The position numbers and the translations under genes were made by a program. DNA of 64,000 nucleotides from Bhargavaea ullalensis (GTDB lineage Bacteria > Bacillota > Bacilli > Bacillales_A > Planococcaceae). Below, piece after piece: positions 1-9,152 of the stretch (position 1 is the first letter of the stretch; each line of letters starts with the position of its first letter). Location: assembly GCF_040545425.1 (NCBI RefSeq), contig NZ_JBEPLW010000004.1; one strand, given 5' to 3'. A model generated the notes under the pieces. The model made no database searches. It was not told where the DNA came from and saw only the letters and a program-made list of their open reading frames with translations.

Positions 1-2
1 TT

Positions 3-584
3 GCAGAAGACGGCAACGGGCTGCCCGGCCCTTCGGACATCGCCATCCGCATGTCCCTTCCCGAAGAAGAGATCGGCTCGGGACTCCAGCGGCTCATGCA
101 GTCCGGGTTCCTGGCGATTGAGCGGACGATGGACGATGACGGGCGTCTCAGCGAGTCCTACTCGCTTCATCCGCTCTGGAACCGCCTCGTCGACGAAGAG
201 ATCCATCTCTGCGACGGACAGGCCCAGGCGGACCGGCAGGCGGAAGAAGGCGAGATTTTCGCCATCTTCGAGCAGGAATTCGGCCGGCTCCTGAGTCCGA
301 TGGAATGCGAGACGATTTCGATGTGGTTCGATGAAGACGGACATTCGCCGGAACTTATCAAGGCGGCACTGCGTGAAGCGGTCATCGCCCGAAAAGTGAG
401 CCTCCGCTACATTGACCGGATCTTGTTCGAATGGAAAAAGAAAAATGTCCGCTCCGTCAGCGATGCCGAAGAAGAGGCGCGCCAGTTCCGCGAAGGCGGT
501 GCACCTGCCCGCCAATCGCAGCACCATGCGGAGGAACCGGCCCCGAAAGTCCAGTTCTACAACTGGCTGGAAGACCGGAACTGA
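3..584 (+). CDS. dnaD: DnaD replication initiation/restart protein (5' end outside window)
   Basis: C-terminal part of DnaD, which helps load the replicative helicase with DnaB and DnaI at origins and stalled forks. The reading frame is open from base 3, so the gene starts upstream; about 193 residues are visible against about 230 for the family. The visible part holds the end of the winged-helix N-domain and the DDBH2 domain (EFGRLLSPMECETISMWF region), followed by a Ser/Gln/Glu-rich linker and the C-terminal YNWLEDRN end typical of DnaD. It is followed by nth as in B. subtilis. A strong hairpin lies between the two genes, so they may not be simply co-transcribed here. Confidence 0.93.
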   Translation, partial: AEDGNGLPGPSDIAIRMSLPEEEIGSGLQRLMQSGFLAIERTMDDDGRLSESYSLHPLWNRLVDEEIHLCDGQAQADRQAEEGEIFAIFEQEFGRLLSPMECETISMWFDEDGHSPELIKAALREAVIARKVSLRYIDRILFEWKKKNVRSVSDAEEEARQFREGGAPARQSQHHAEEPAPKVQFYNWLEDRN

Positions 585-625
585 ACCCGGCGGTCGCCGA
601 AAAAGCACGCACTCATTCCTAAATG

Positions 626-666
626 AAAACGGCCGGATCGCCTGGAATTGGCGGTCCGGCCGTTTT
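626..666 (+). terminator. Hairpin terminator between dnaD and nth
   Basis: Perfect 12-bp arms AAAACGGCCGGA (626-637) and TCCGGCCGTTTT (655-666), with a second inner pairing of CGCC (639-642) and GGCG (650-653). The U-run is only four bases, so termination may be partial; it ends 16 bases before the nth start. Confidence 0.65.
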
Positions 667-681
667 GGAAAGGAGCATTTG

Positions 682-1353
682 ATGCTTACAAAAACTCAAT
701 GGCAGTTCTGCCTGCAGGAAATCGGGGAGATGTTCCCGGATGCCCGCTGCGAGCTCGTTCATGACAATCCGTTTGAACTGCTTGTCGCGACTCTCCTGTC
801 CGCGCAGTGCACGGACGTGCTCGTCAATAAAGTCACCAAAGACCTTTTTCAAAAGTACAGACGCCCGGAGGATTACTTGGCGGTGCCCCTGGAGGAACTT
901 CAAAATGACATCCGGTCGATCGGACTGTTCCGGAACAAGGCAAAGAACATCCAGGCGATGAGCCGGATGATCATCGAACAGTTCGGCGGGGAAGTGCCGC
1001 AAGACCGGGATGTGCTGACTACGCTGCCCGGGGTCGGACGCAAGACCGCGAACGTCGTCGTCTCCGTGGCATTCGATGTTCCGGCACTTGCCGTCGACAC
1101 CCACGTGGAACGGGTCGCCAAGCGGCTTGGCATGAACCGCTGGAAAGACACACCCCTCCAGGTGGAGGAGAAGATCATGCGCTGGACTTCCCGAGAAGAG
1201 TGGTCAAGGACGCATCACCGGCTCATTTTCTTCGGCCGCTATCACTGCAAGGCGCAAAACCCCCGGTGTGAAATCTGCCCGCTCCTTCCGCTTTGCAGGG
1301 AAGGGCGCAAGCGCATGGGCATCCGGAAGGACGAACTCCTTCCGGAACGTTGA
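682..1353 (+). CDS. nth: Endonuclease III (DNA glycosylase/AP lyase)
   Basis: Base-excision-repair enzyme that removes oxidised pyrimidines and cuts the abasic site. The 223-residue length is normal. The helix-hairpin-helix LPGVGRKTANVV carries the catalytic lysine, AVDTHVERVAKRLG carries the catalytic aspartate, and the C-terminal cysteines have the C-X6-C-X2-C-X5-C spacing of the [4Fe-4S] cluster (CKAQNPRCEICPLLPLC). I chose the ATG at 682 because AAAGGAG lies just upstream and the protein then begins like its homologues; the open frame continues 90 codons further upstream only as an overlap with dnaD. The neighbouring order dnaD-nth-ponA-recU matches B. subtilis, but the ypoC gene found there after nth is missing. 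Confidence 0.95.
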   Translation: MLTKTQWQFCLQEIGEMFPDARCELVHDNPFELLVATLLSAQCTDVLVNKVTKDLFQKYRRPEDYLAVPLEELQNDIRSIGLFRNKAKNIQAMSRMIIEQFGGEVPQDRDVLTTLPGVGRKTANVVVSVAFDVPALAVDTHVERVAKRLGMNRWKDTPLQVEEKIMRWTSREEWSRTHHRLIFFGRYHCKAQNPRCEICPLLPLCREGRKRMGIRKDELLPER

Positions 1354-1400
1354 CAGTCTGTACTGCACATCGGAGTTCCATCAAACATTGCGGAGCCACA

Positions 1401-1446
1401 AAAAAACCTGCGGAACAGGGAGCTTTTCCCGGTCCGCAGGTTTTTT
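1401..1446. terminator. Bidirectional terminator between nth and ponA
   Basis: Arms AAAAAACCTGCGGA (1401-1414) and TCCGCAGGTTTTTT (1433-1446) pair perfectly and have A/T runs on both sides. It lies between the convergent nth (+) and pbp1A (-) genes and can serve both. Confidence 0.85.
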
Positions 1447-1469
1447 GCATTGACACTGATTCATGTTCG

Positions 1470-4298
1470 TCAGTCGCCGGAATCCTGGCCGCCTTGATCC
1501 TGGCCACCCTGATTTCCGTTGCCGGCGGAGTCTCCGCCACCGGAGTTTCCGCCCCCCTGGTTGCCGCCCTGGTTGCCACCGCCGGAGTTGCCTCCGCCTT
1601 GGTTACCGCCCTGGCCGCCGCCTTGGTTGCCACTGCCGGAGTTGCCTCCGCCTTGGCCGCCGGAATTCCCTCCGCCTTGGTTGTTGCCTCCGCCTTGGTT
1701 GTTCTGGTTGTTGCCCGGAGGGACACTCTGGTTATTGCCGTTGTTGTTTCCGTTGCCGTTATTGTTTTGGTTGCCGCCTTGCTGGTTGTCCTGATCACCG
1801 TCCTGGTCACCTTCATCCGGACTTTCCTGTCCGTCGTTCGGTTCGGGATTTTCATCAGGTTCGGTTTGATCCGGTTCTTCTTCATCTGGCTCGTCGACCG
1901 CCTGGCCGACCTGGAGGGAGACGGACGCCGGTGCACTCGTTTCGTCTCCGAGCACGGCAACAACGGTGAATGTGTAGTTGCGTCCCGGCTCGATTCCCGT
2001 GGCGGCCGCCGACTTGTCGGACGTGGTCGTCAGCGTCTGCGAACCGCCGCCGTCGTCGCTGTAGGAAACGGTGAATTGAACGTTTCCTTCCGCATCATCC
2101 GGCGCCTTGTGCTTCCAAGTGAGGTTGACGAGGTTCTGGCTTTCATCGTAATCGGCTTTCAGGCCGGTCGGGGCCGCCAAGCCGACTTCCTCTTTTTCCT
2201 CTTTTTTCGGCTTGGCCGCTTTTTTCGGCTCATGTCCGCGGACGAACAGCTCGGTGCTCTTCTTGTCGGAAGGCGTTCCGGCACCGGCAAGCCGGAGAGG
2301 ATCCGAGCCGACGACGATCGCCGCTTCGACGACCGATTTCGGTTTCTGGAACTTCGTATTGTCCGCACGCTGCGCCAGATCCTGGATAATATCAGAGAAA
2401 GCGGTCTGCGGGAATGACCGTTCCGACCATTTTTGGATCGGCTGTTTGTATTTTTCGTTGCCGGCCCACACCGCAATCGAATACTGAGGCGTGTAGCCGA
2501 CGAACCAACTGTCCGGAACCGAGAATCCGTCCTGTCCGATGCCGATCTGCTGAAGAGTCTTGCTGTCGTAGTTCGTCGTTCCGGTTTTGCCGGCGACGTC
2601 CAGGCTGCCGCTCTTCACGTACTTGAAGCCGGAGCCCTGAGGGTTTTTCACGACATCCCGGAGGATATCGGTGATCATGTATGCCGTCGAATCCTTCATC
2701 GCGCTGACCGGCTTCGGTTTCAGGCTGCGTTCCGTCTTGCCGTCCCGGAGGATGACTTTGTCGACGGTGTACGGCTCGGTGTACAGGCCGCCGTTGCCGA
2801 ATGCGGCATAGGCGCCCGCCATCTCGAGAGGAGATGCGGACACGCCGCCGCCGATCGCGTTGGAGGAGTTCGGCTTCTCAACCTTGATGCCGAGGTTGCC
2901 GGCGAACTCGGCTGCACGGCCGCCGCCGACTTCCTCGAACGTCTTGATGGCCGGGACGTTCTGTGACATGTAGAGCGCCTTGCGCATCGTGATCTTGCCG
3001 AGATATTTCCCGTTGGCGTTTCGGATCACCTGGTCGGATCCTTTATAAGTCGTCTTGACGTCTTTGACCGTCTGGCCCGTCGACCAGTTGAGGTACTCGA
3101 CCGCCGGACCGTAGTCCAGGACCGGCTTGACCGTCGAGCCGATGTCGCGTTTCTGCGTGGCGTAGTTCCAGTTGCCCTGGACATAGTCACGGCCGCCGCC
3201 GATTGCGCGGATGGCGCCGGTCTGCGTGTCAACGACCGCGGCACCTGCCTGGAGCCGGTCACCCGGCATATTGTCGGACGATACGACCTGTTCGACTTTT
3301 TCCTGTGCGGCCGGGTCGAGGGTCGTGTAGATTTTCAGGCCGTCCGAGATCGACAGGTCCTGTTTTTCGAGTTCGTGGGTGACGATGTCGACGAAGGCCG
3401 CGTATTTTCCGGTGTTGTGCTTTTTCCGCTGTTCAGGCGGGACGAGCCCTTCCGTGATGGGAATGCTTTTCGCTTCATCGGCCTGCGCCTGGGTAATTTT
3501 GCCGTGCTGCACCATGAGGCCGAGCACGATGTTCCGGCGCTTTTCCGCACGCTCCGGATGATTGTACGGATTGTAGCGGTTCGGACTCTGCGGCATGCCG
3601 GCAAGGAGGGCCATTTCATTCAGAGAGAGTTCTGCCGGTTCTTTGCCGTAGAACGAATCCGCCGCCGTGCCCATGCCATAAATGTTGCCGGACATGAGCA
3701 CTTTGTTAAAGTACATCTCAAAAATTTCTTCCTTGCTGTATTTCCGCTCAAGCTGGAAGGCGAGCCATGCTTCCTGCGCCTTCCGCTTCAATGTTTTCTC
3801 GTTTTGTAAAAATGAGTTCTTGATGACCTGCTGGGTGATGGTGCTCGCGCCCTGAGCGCCGAAGCCGTCGCGGAAGTTCGCGAGGACCGCGCCGCCTAGC
3901 CGCCAGAAATCGATGCCGTGGTGCTTGAAGAACCGGACGTCTTCCGTTGCGAGGATGGCGTCCCTCATTTCGGTCGGGATGTCTCCGTATTCAACATACT
4001 CCCGGTTCTCGGCACCGAGCGTCATGAACGGTTCATCGGAACCCATCGCATACAGTTCCGAAGACAGCGGGTCTTTCAGCGCTTCTTCGTCAAGCTTCGG
4101 AGCGGAGGCAGCATAGTAAGTGAACAGCGCCGCGCCGGCCACGAGGAAGATCACCCCGAGCAGGACGACCGCGGAGACGATTCGTCTCAAGAGCGGTTTC
4201 TTTTTCTTGCCGCCCGGCTTGCGTCCTTTCCGGGAAGCTTTCTTCTCCTGCTCCTGCTGCTTCCGCCTTTCTGTCCGTGATGGAATATGATCACTCAT
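1470..4298 (-). CDS. ponA: Class A penicillin-binding protein 1A/1B (glycosyltransferase-transpeptidase)
   Basis: Bifunctional peptidoglycan synthase, 942 residues, anchored by one membrane helix near residues 38-62 after a Lys/Arg-rich cytoplasmic start. The GT51 domain shows EDVRFFKHHGID (catalytic Glu119) and GASTITQQVIKN. The transpeptidase domain shows the serine motif STVK (Ser388), SQN and KTGT. A fibronectin type III-like domain (about residues 710-798) follows, and the last ~142 residues are an acidic then Gly/Asn/Gln/Ser-rich low-complexity tail with GGGN-type repeats. RBS GAGAGGAAA precedes the ATG. The gene lies 24 bases after recU, which fits the recU-ponA operon of B. subtilis. 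The tail is longer and more repetitive than the B. subtilis tail; its role is unknown. Confidence 0.95.
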   Translation of the reverse strand: MSDHIPSRTERRKQQEQEKKASRKGRKPGGKKKKPLLRRIVSAVVLLGVIFLVAGAALFTYYAASAPKLDEEALKDPLSSELYAMGSDEPFMTLGAENREYVEYGDIPTEMRDAILATEDVRFFKHHGIDFWRLGGAVLANFRDGFGAQGASTITQQVIKNSFLQNEKTLKRKAQEAWLAFQLERKYSKEEIFEMYFNKVLMSGNIYGMGTAADSFYGKEPAELSLNEMALLAGMPQSPNRYNPYNHPERAEKRRNIVLGLMVQHGKITQAQADEAKSIPITEGLVPPEQRKKHNTGKYAAFVDIVTHELEKQDLSISDGLKIYTTLDPAAQEKVEQVVSSDNMPGDRLQAGAAVVDTQTGAIRAIGGGRDYVQGNWNYATQKRDIGSTVKPVLDYGPAVEYLNWSTGQTVKDVKTTYKGSDQVIRNANGKYLGKITMRKALYMSQNVPAIKTFEEVGGGRAAEFAGNLGIKVEKPNSSNAIGGGVSASPLEMAGAYAAFGNGGLYTEPYTVDKVILRDGKTERSLKPKPVSAMKDSTAYMITDILRDVVKNPQGSGFKYVKSGSLDVAGKTGTTNYDSKTLQQIGIGQDGFSVPDSWFVGYTPQYSIAVWAGNEKYKQPIQKWSERSFPQTAFSDIIQDLAQRADNTKFQKPKSVVEAAIVVGSDPLRLAGAGTPSDKKSTELFVRGHEPKKAAKPKKEEKEEVGLAAPTGLKADYDESQNLVNLTWKHKAPDDAEGNVQFTVSYSDDGGGSQTLTTTSDKSAAATGIEPGRNYTFTVVAVLGDETSAPASVSLQVGQAVDEPDEEEPDQTEPDENPEPNDGQESPDEGDQDGDQDNQQGGNQNNNGNGNNNGNNQSVPPGNNQNNQGGGNNQGGGNSGGQGGGNSGSGNQGGGQGGNQGGGNSGGGNQGGNQGGGNSGGGDSAGNGNQGGQDQGGQDSGD

Positions 4299-4322
4299 AA
4301 TGTTTCCTCTCTTTCTTTATGT

Positions 4323-4928
4323 TCAGGAAATGCCGAACTCCGACACGGCTTTGAGGTAATCCAGCCGTGGGAGGTAGCCCGCCCGGAATTCGACGGCTTC
4401 TTCCTCCAGTTCGGCCAGCGGAATCGATTTCCTCCCGCCGTTTTCCATGCGGTCCCATGCGCGTTCGACGAGTTCGAGCGGAACGGCGAAATACCGGCCG
4501 GACACCGTGAACTTGACGATGAGGAAGGCGATGCCGCCCTGTCCGGCCACTTTCTTCATATGTTCAAGCTGGTGGGCATGGATATTCTTCAGCGGGAAGG
4601 AAGTGGCAATGCCCGTCTCCTTCGCGTCAAAGTCGATATGGATGCCGTTGTAGATGCCGTTGTAGTCGGTTGTCGACGGCGTTTTGAAATAGGCCTCCCG
4701 GATGACCGCGGCGCTGCGCGACGGGTAGTCGACTTTGACGATTTGAAGGGGCACCGGTTTTTTATGGATGACGGCAATGTTGTTCGCCAGATAATAGGCA
4801 TTGGACTCGTCCAGCTCGTCTTCCAGCGTCTTTCCCCGGTTGCTGAAAGAAGAGTCCTTTTTCGGGGGCTTCTTCTTCGGCTGCTCCGGGGGGGTGTATT
4901 TTCTGCCGCCCGGGTAACGGATCGCCAT
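4323..4928 (-). CDS. recU: RecU Holliday junction resolvase
   Basis: Resolves Holliday junctions in homologous recombination and works with RuvAB. At 201 residues it matches the family length. Visible family signatures are MAIRYPGG at the start, SNRGKTLEDELDESN, IAVIHKKPVP, and the nuclease region TTDYNGIYNG...IDFDAKET with its acidic residues. I chose the ATG at 4928 because it is preceded by GAGGTGAT and matches the B. subtilis start; the open frame upstream to 5165 has no RBS and no homology. It is the first gene of the minus-strand recU-ponA pair. Confidence 0.94.
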   Translation of the reverse strand: MAIRYPGGRKYTPPEQPKKKPPKKDSSFSNRGKTLEDELDESNAYYLANNIAVIHKKPVPLQIVKVDYPSRSAAVIREAYFKTPSTTDYNGIYNGIHIDFDAKETGIATSFPLKNIHAHQLEHMKKVAGQGGIAFLIVKFTVSGRYFAVPLELVERAWDRMENGGRKSIPLAELEEEAVEFRAGYLPRLDYLKAVSEFGIS

Positions 4929-5068
4929 TTCAATCACCTCGCATCTCAACATCATATCATAGAATATAGACGGCCGGATGCCCGGGAGGTTGCCGGAAAA
5001 GGGTGGGAATTGATTTCCAGAACAGCAGCCGCCGAGGAACGTCTGTTTCCCTCCGGGTGGTCTGAAAC

Positions 5069-5074
5069 TATAAT
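5069..5074 (+). promoter_or_regulatory. Likely -10 box for the yppE-mrfA-mrfB transcript
   Basis: A perfect TATAAT at 5069-5074 places the transcript start near 5081, leaving the AAGGAAG ribosome site (5104-5110) inside the mRNA. No good -35 box is seen, so the call is tentative. Confidence 0.4.
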
Positions 5075-5119
5075 ATTTGATAGGATAAAGAAAACCAAGT
5101 ATAAAGGAAGCCAATCCAA

Positions 5120-5512
5120 ATGAATCTATTCCAGCTGACCGTTCTGCTGCTTGACGAATGTGCAAAATGCCGGCCGCGCCACACGCAAATGCGTGAGGAA
5201 GACCGTGAACCGGATTTCTTCCAAGAAGTGAAGCCGTACGCGGATGAGGTGCATGCGCTCATCGCCCGGTGGAAAGAGGAGATGGCCCGCTGGATCGCGG
5301 AGGCGCGGCCGAAACACGTCCGCATGCCCCAGGTTGAAAACGCTGCCGATATGATGACCCAGTTCATCGTCCAGTCCTTCTACAAGGGCACCGGCAAAAA
5401 AAGATTTTATCAGTCAATCCAATCTGTCCAATATACATTGAAAATCATCCTGGAAGCGATGAAAGAGGGGGAGGCAGATGACCCTGCTGAAAAAACGCAA
5501 GACGATCAGTGA
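5120..5512 (+). CDS. yppE: YppE-like DUF1798 protein
   Basis: 130-residue predicted helical cytosolic protein of the DUF1798 (YppE) family; function unknown. The N-terminal LLLDECAKCRPRH region and FIVQSFYKGTGKKRFYQSIQSVQYTL fit the family. RBS AAGGAAG lies nine bases before the ATG. It sits in the same place as in B. subtilis, between recU and the yprA/yprB pair. Its last 35 bases overlap the start of the MrfA gene, suggesting translational coupling. Confidence 0.82.
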   Translation: MNLFQLTVLLLDECAKCRPRHTQMREEDREPDFFQEVKPYADEVHALIARWKEEMARWIAEARPKHVRMPQVENAADMMTQFIVQSFYKGTGKKRFYQSIQSVQYTLKIILEAMKEGEADDPAEKTQDDQ

Positions 5513-7751
5513 ACTCGTCGAGAGCTGGCTGGCGGATCCGGAGATCAAAAGCGGGATTCTTCACCACCGCGTGATCGAGGGGAAAGACGCCCGCTATGCC
5601 CCGTTTCCCGAATCGCTTCATCCGTCGATCCGAAAGGCGCTCGAGTCGCGGGGGATCGGTTCCCTTTATTCGCACCAGCGGGAAGCATTCGACCTTGCGT
5701 CGTCCGGCCGTTCATTCACCGCAGTGACACCGACCGCGTCTGGCAAATCGCTCTGCTACCATCTTCCCGTCCTTCAGGCGGTGCTTGAAGACCGGGCCGC
5801 CCGTTCGCTTTACCTGTTCCCGACGAAGGCGCTTGCCCAGGATCAGATGGCGGACCTCCACCGTTTGATCGAAGCGAGCGGCGAAGACATCCTGAGCCAT
5901 ACGTATGATGGCGACACGAGCCCGGGCATCCGGCAGAAAGTCCGCAAGTCCGGGCATATCATCATGACGAACCCCGACATGCTCCACTCCGGCATCCTGC
6001 CTCACCATACGAAATGGGTGTCGCTGTTTGAGAACCTGAAATTCATCGTCATCGACGAACTGCACACCTACAAAGGGGTGTTCGGCAGCCACGTCGCCCA
6101 TGTGCTCCGCCGGCTCATCCGGATCGCCCGCTATTACGGAAGCGATCCCGTGATCATCTGCACCTCGGCGACGATCGCCAACCCGAAAGAACTGGCGGAA
6201 GAACTCGCCAACCGCGAAATGTCCCTCATCGCAGACAACGGTGCACCGGCCGGGAAGAAGCATTTCCTCTTCTACAACCCGCCCGTCATCCACCCGACAT
6301 TCGGCATCCGCCGTTCGGCCGTCCTGGAAGTGCGTGATCTGGCGCGCCGGCTCTACGAGGAAGAAGTGCAGACGATCGTTTTCGCGAAAAGCCGCGTCCG
6401 AGTCGAGATGCTCGTCACTTACATGAAGGAAATGACAAAAAAGAAACTGTCGGACACCACGATCCGGGGCTACCGGGGCGGCTACCTGCCGTCGGAGCGG
6501 CGCGAGATCGAAAAGGGCCTGAGAAACGGCGACATCCGGACGGTCGTCTCGACAAATGCGCTCGAGCTCGGCGTCGACATCGGACAATTGCAGGCATGCA
6601 TCATGACCGGCTATCCCGGCAACATCGCAAGCGCCTGGCAGCAGGCGGGACGTGCCGGACGCCGCCAGGATGAAGCACTCATCATCTATGTCGCCCAGTC
6701 GCTTCCGCTCGACCAGTACGTGATCGAGCATCCGGAATACCTGTTCGGCCAGTCGCCGGAAGAGGCCCGCATCCATCCGGACAATCTTCTCATCCTGATG
6801 GACCATCTGAAGTGCGCCTCGTTTGAACTGCCGTTTTCGCTTGACGAGCCGTACGGCGAATTTGAAGTGCAGGAACTGCTCGCCTACCTCGCCGGGGAAG
6901 GCATTCTCGTCGAAGCGGGCGGCAAGTGGCACTGGATGAGCGAGCGGTTCCCGGCGAGCGAAGTGAGCCTCCGGTCGGCCTCGCAGGAAAACGTCATCAT
7001 CATCGACAAAACCGTCCCGAGAGACACGACCGTCATCGGCGAGATGGACCGGTTCAGCGCGATGACGCTCCTCCATGAAGAAGCGATCTACATCCACCAG
7101 GGCACCCAGTACCAGGTCGAGGAACTCGACTGGGAAGAGAAAAAGGCGTATGTCCGTGAAGTCGATGTCGACTACTTCACAGATGCGAACCTTGCCGTCG
7201 AGCTCAAAGTGATCAGCGAGGACGAGACGGAACAGCTTGAAAACCGGACGGCCTCATTCGGAGACATCGCCGTGCTCGCCATGCCGACCATCTTCAAGAA
7301 AATCCGGTTCGACTCGCACGACAACATCGGCTCGGGGCCGATCACGCTGCCGGCCGAGGAAATGCACACATCATCCGCCTGGCTGTCATTTGAACGCCCG
7401 GCGGACTGGTCGGAATCCGACCTGACCGACACGATGACGGGGGCGGCGTATGCCATGCATTCGTTCATTCCGCTGTTCGTCTCGTGTGACCGCTCGGATA
7501 TCCATGTCGTTCCCCAGGTGAAGGCGGTCCACACCGGAAAGCCGACTTTCTTTGTCTACGACAGCACGCCCGGCGGAATCGGGCTGTCCAAGAGAGTGCA
7601 CGGCATGTGGGAGGAACTGCTCGAGCAGACCGCCCGCCACGTGGTGTCGTGCCCGTGTGAATCCGGCTGCCCGGTCTGCATCGGCGCACAGGAATCCGGC
7701 GGCCGCGTCAAGGAACGCGTCGCCGATCTCTTCGGAAAGCTGTCGGGGTGA
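5478..7751 (+). CDS. mrfA: MrfA (YprA) DEAD/DEAH-box DNA helicase with C-terminal DUF1998
   Basis: Superfamily 2 helicase, 757 residues. In B. subtilis the homologue MrfA works with MrfB in a UvrABC-independent excision pathway for mitomycin C lesions. Motifs run in order: Walker A TPTASGKS near residue 84, DELH as motif II, TSATI as motif III and QQAGRAGRR as motif VI. The C-terminal DUF1998 region ends with a cysteine cluster CPCESGCPVC, probably a metal site. The ATG at 5478 follows a GGGGGAGG ribosome site within the end of yppE. The mrfB gene starts six bases after the stop, so the two are surely co-expressed. Confidence 0.93.
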   Translation: MTLLKKRKTISELVESWLADPEIKSGILHHRVIEGKDARYAPFPESLHPSIRKALESRGIGSLYSHQREAFDLASSGRSFTAVTPTASGKSLCYHLPVLQAVLEDRAARSLYLFPTKALAQDQMADLHRLIEASGEDILSHTYDGDTSPGIRQKVRKSGHIIMTNPDMLHSGILPHHTKWVSLFENLKFIVIDELHTYKGVFGSHVAHVLRRLIRIARYYGSDPVIICTSATIANPKELAEELANREMSLIADNGAPAGKKHFLFYNPPVIHPTFGIRRSAVLEVRDLARRLYEEEVQTIVFAKSRVRVEMLVTYMKEMTKKKLSDTTIRGYRGGYLPSERREIEKGLRNGDIRTVVSTNALELGVDIGQLQACIMTGYPGNIASAWQQAGRAGRRQDEALIIYVAQSLPLDQYVIEHPEYLFGQSPEEARIHPDNLLILMDHLKCASFELPFSLDEPYGEFEVQELLAYLAGEGILVEAGGKWHWMSERFPASEVSLRSASQENVIIIDKTVPRDTTVIGEMDRFSAMTLLHEEAIYIHQGTQYQVEELDWEEKKAYVREVDVDYFTDANLAVELKVISEDETEQLENRTASFGDIAVLAMPTIFKKIRFDSHDNIGSGPITLPAEEMHTSSAWLSFERPADWSESDLTDTMTGAAYAMHSFIPLFVSCDRSDIHVVPQVKAVHTGKPTFFVYDSTPGGIGLSKRVHGMWEELLEQTARHVVSCPCESGCPVCIGAQESGGRVKERVADLFGKLSG

Positions 7752-7757
7752 CGGGAC

Positions 7758-9017
7758 ATGTCCTATGAAAACAAACTGCTCCAGATGAAGAAGATGCTGA
7801 AGAAGAGCGCCCCTGCAAAAGAAGCGAAGGAAACGGCGTTCGCGAAGCCGGACCCGCCGGAGTATGCGGACCGCTGGGAGGCGGCGGGGCTGGAACGCAT
7901 CGACAATTCATTCGGCACCGTATTCCGCAGGACGGTCCGGTATCAACCGGAGACGGTCCACGGCACTTCTTCTCTCGGGGAACTGAAGGAGGCGGCGGCC
8001 GCCTGGTCCGGCTCGGACGGCGTCCATCCGTTCGCTGCGGGCGATGAGCGGAAGCTGCTGTTTTTTGACACCGAGACGACCGGGCTGAAAGGCACGGGCT
8101 CGCTCATTTTCATGGCCGGCCTGTTGTCGGTGAAGGAAGGCGTCTTCGTGCTTGATCAATACGTGCTGGCCGGACCTGCACACGAGACGGCGTTCCTGTT
8201 TGAGACGGGCCTCTGGAAGCCGGGCTTTACGGTTGTGACCTATAACGGGAAAAGCTTCGACTGGCCGCAGCTGAAGACCCGATGGACGATGAACCGGGAA
8301 CATTTGCCGAAGCTCGGCGATCCGGATCACATCGATCTGCTCCAGGGGACGCGCCGGGTGTGGAAAGGCGGGCTCAAGAGCTTCGCACTGAAATCGATCG
8401 AGGAAGAGATCCTCGGGTTTCACCGGGAAGATGACATCCCGGGCTTTCTTGCCCCGATCATCTACACCGATGCTGTGAAAAGCGGCAGTCCGGATCTGCT
8501 CCTGGGTGTGCTTCGGCACAACGAGTGGGATCTTTTGTCGCTCGTCACGCTGTTCGTCCGCCTCACCTCGCTGCTCATGAAAGACAACGAAGAACCGACG
8601 CCGCTTCCGCATACGAACATCGGCAAGTGGTTCGGCGATCTGAAGGCATACGACCGCAGCCGGGAAGTGCTCGAGGAAGTGACCGATCTGTTTTTTGACG
8701 ACACCGACGAGGCGTATTACCATCTGGGATTTCTGCTGAAACGGGAAGGCCGCCATGCGGATGCGGAAGAAGCGTTCCTGCAGGCGCTCGGCGGCGGACT
8801 TGACGATTTGAAGGCGCTCCGTGCGCTCGAGGAAATCGCCAAGCTGAACGAGCACCGGCTCGGCAATCTCGCGAAGGCGGAAATCAACTGCCTGCGGGCG
8901 ATCGGCTTGCTGAAAAGCATGGACAGCCTGAAGCCCGCCAGAAAGCAGCGGTGGCAGGAAGCGTTTGATAAACGGCTTGAACGCGTGAGGAAAAAGCGGG
9001 AGAAGGCAAAAGGATAA
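7758..9017 (+). CDS. mrfB: MrfB (YprB) DnaQ-like exonuclease
   Basis: 419-residue metal-dependent 3'-5' exonuclease-like protein, partner of MrfA in mitomycin C repair in B. subtilis. The RNase H-fold/DEDD signature is visible: FFDTETTGLKG supplies D-x-E, YNGKSFDWPQL the next aspartate, and HNEWDLLSLVTL the last acidic site with a nearby histidine. The C-terminal third (about residues 270-400) looks like TPR helices (YYHLGFLLKREGRHADAEEAF). The start six bases behind mrfA has a weak GGGGTGA ribosome site overlapping the mrfA stop. Confidence 0.92.
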   Translation: MSYENKLLQMKKMLKKSAPAKEAKETAFAKPDPPEYADRWEAAGLERIDNSFGTVFRRTVRYQPETVHGTSSLGELKEAAAAWSGSDGVHPFAAGDERKLLFFDTETTGLKGTGSLIFMAGLLSVKEGVFVLDQYVLAGPAHETAFLFETGLWKPGFTVVTYNGKSFDWPQLKTRWTMNREHLPKLGDPDHIDLLQGTRRVWKGGLKSFALKSIEEEILGFHREDDIPGFLAPIIYTDAVKSGSPDLLLGVLRHNEWDLLSLVTLFVRLTSLLMKDNEEPTPLPHTNIGKWFGDLKAYDRSREVLEEVTDLFFDDTDEAYYHLGFLLKREGRHADAEEAFLQALGGGLDDLKALRALEEIAKLNEHRLGNLAKAEINCLRAIGLLKSMDSLKPARKQRWQEAFDKRLERVRKKREKAKG

Positions 9018-9111
9018 GAGACAGACGATCGGCTATTTCCCGGGCAAGCGCAGGAGTCGACAGAATTGGCGCGAGTTCCGACATCGATGAACAACTGCGG
9101 GCAAAATATGC

Positions 9112-9117
9112 TATACT
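9112..9117 (+). promoter_or_regulatory. Likely -10 box for gpsB
   Basis: TATACT at 9112-9117 with a weak TGAACA at 9088-9093 (18-bp spacer). The start codon is 36 bases downstream. Confidence 0.4.
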
Positions 9118-9152
9118 TGAGCAAAGCATGCCTAGACGGAAGGACGAGAACG

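Noticed and set aside
1293..2417. 374-codon frame opposite the PBP1 tail
   Set aside because: Hydrophobic repeats arise from the antisense of Gly/Asn/Gln codons; PBP1 on the other strand is certain.
5077..5105. TTGATA-N17-TATAAA as the yppE promoter
   Set aside because: The boxes look good but the start would fall after the AAGGAAG ribosome site, so the message would lack it; the TATAAT at 5069 fits better.
4929..5165. N-terminal extension of RecU
   Set aside because: No ribosome site or homology; the shorter form aligns with B. subtilis RecU.
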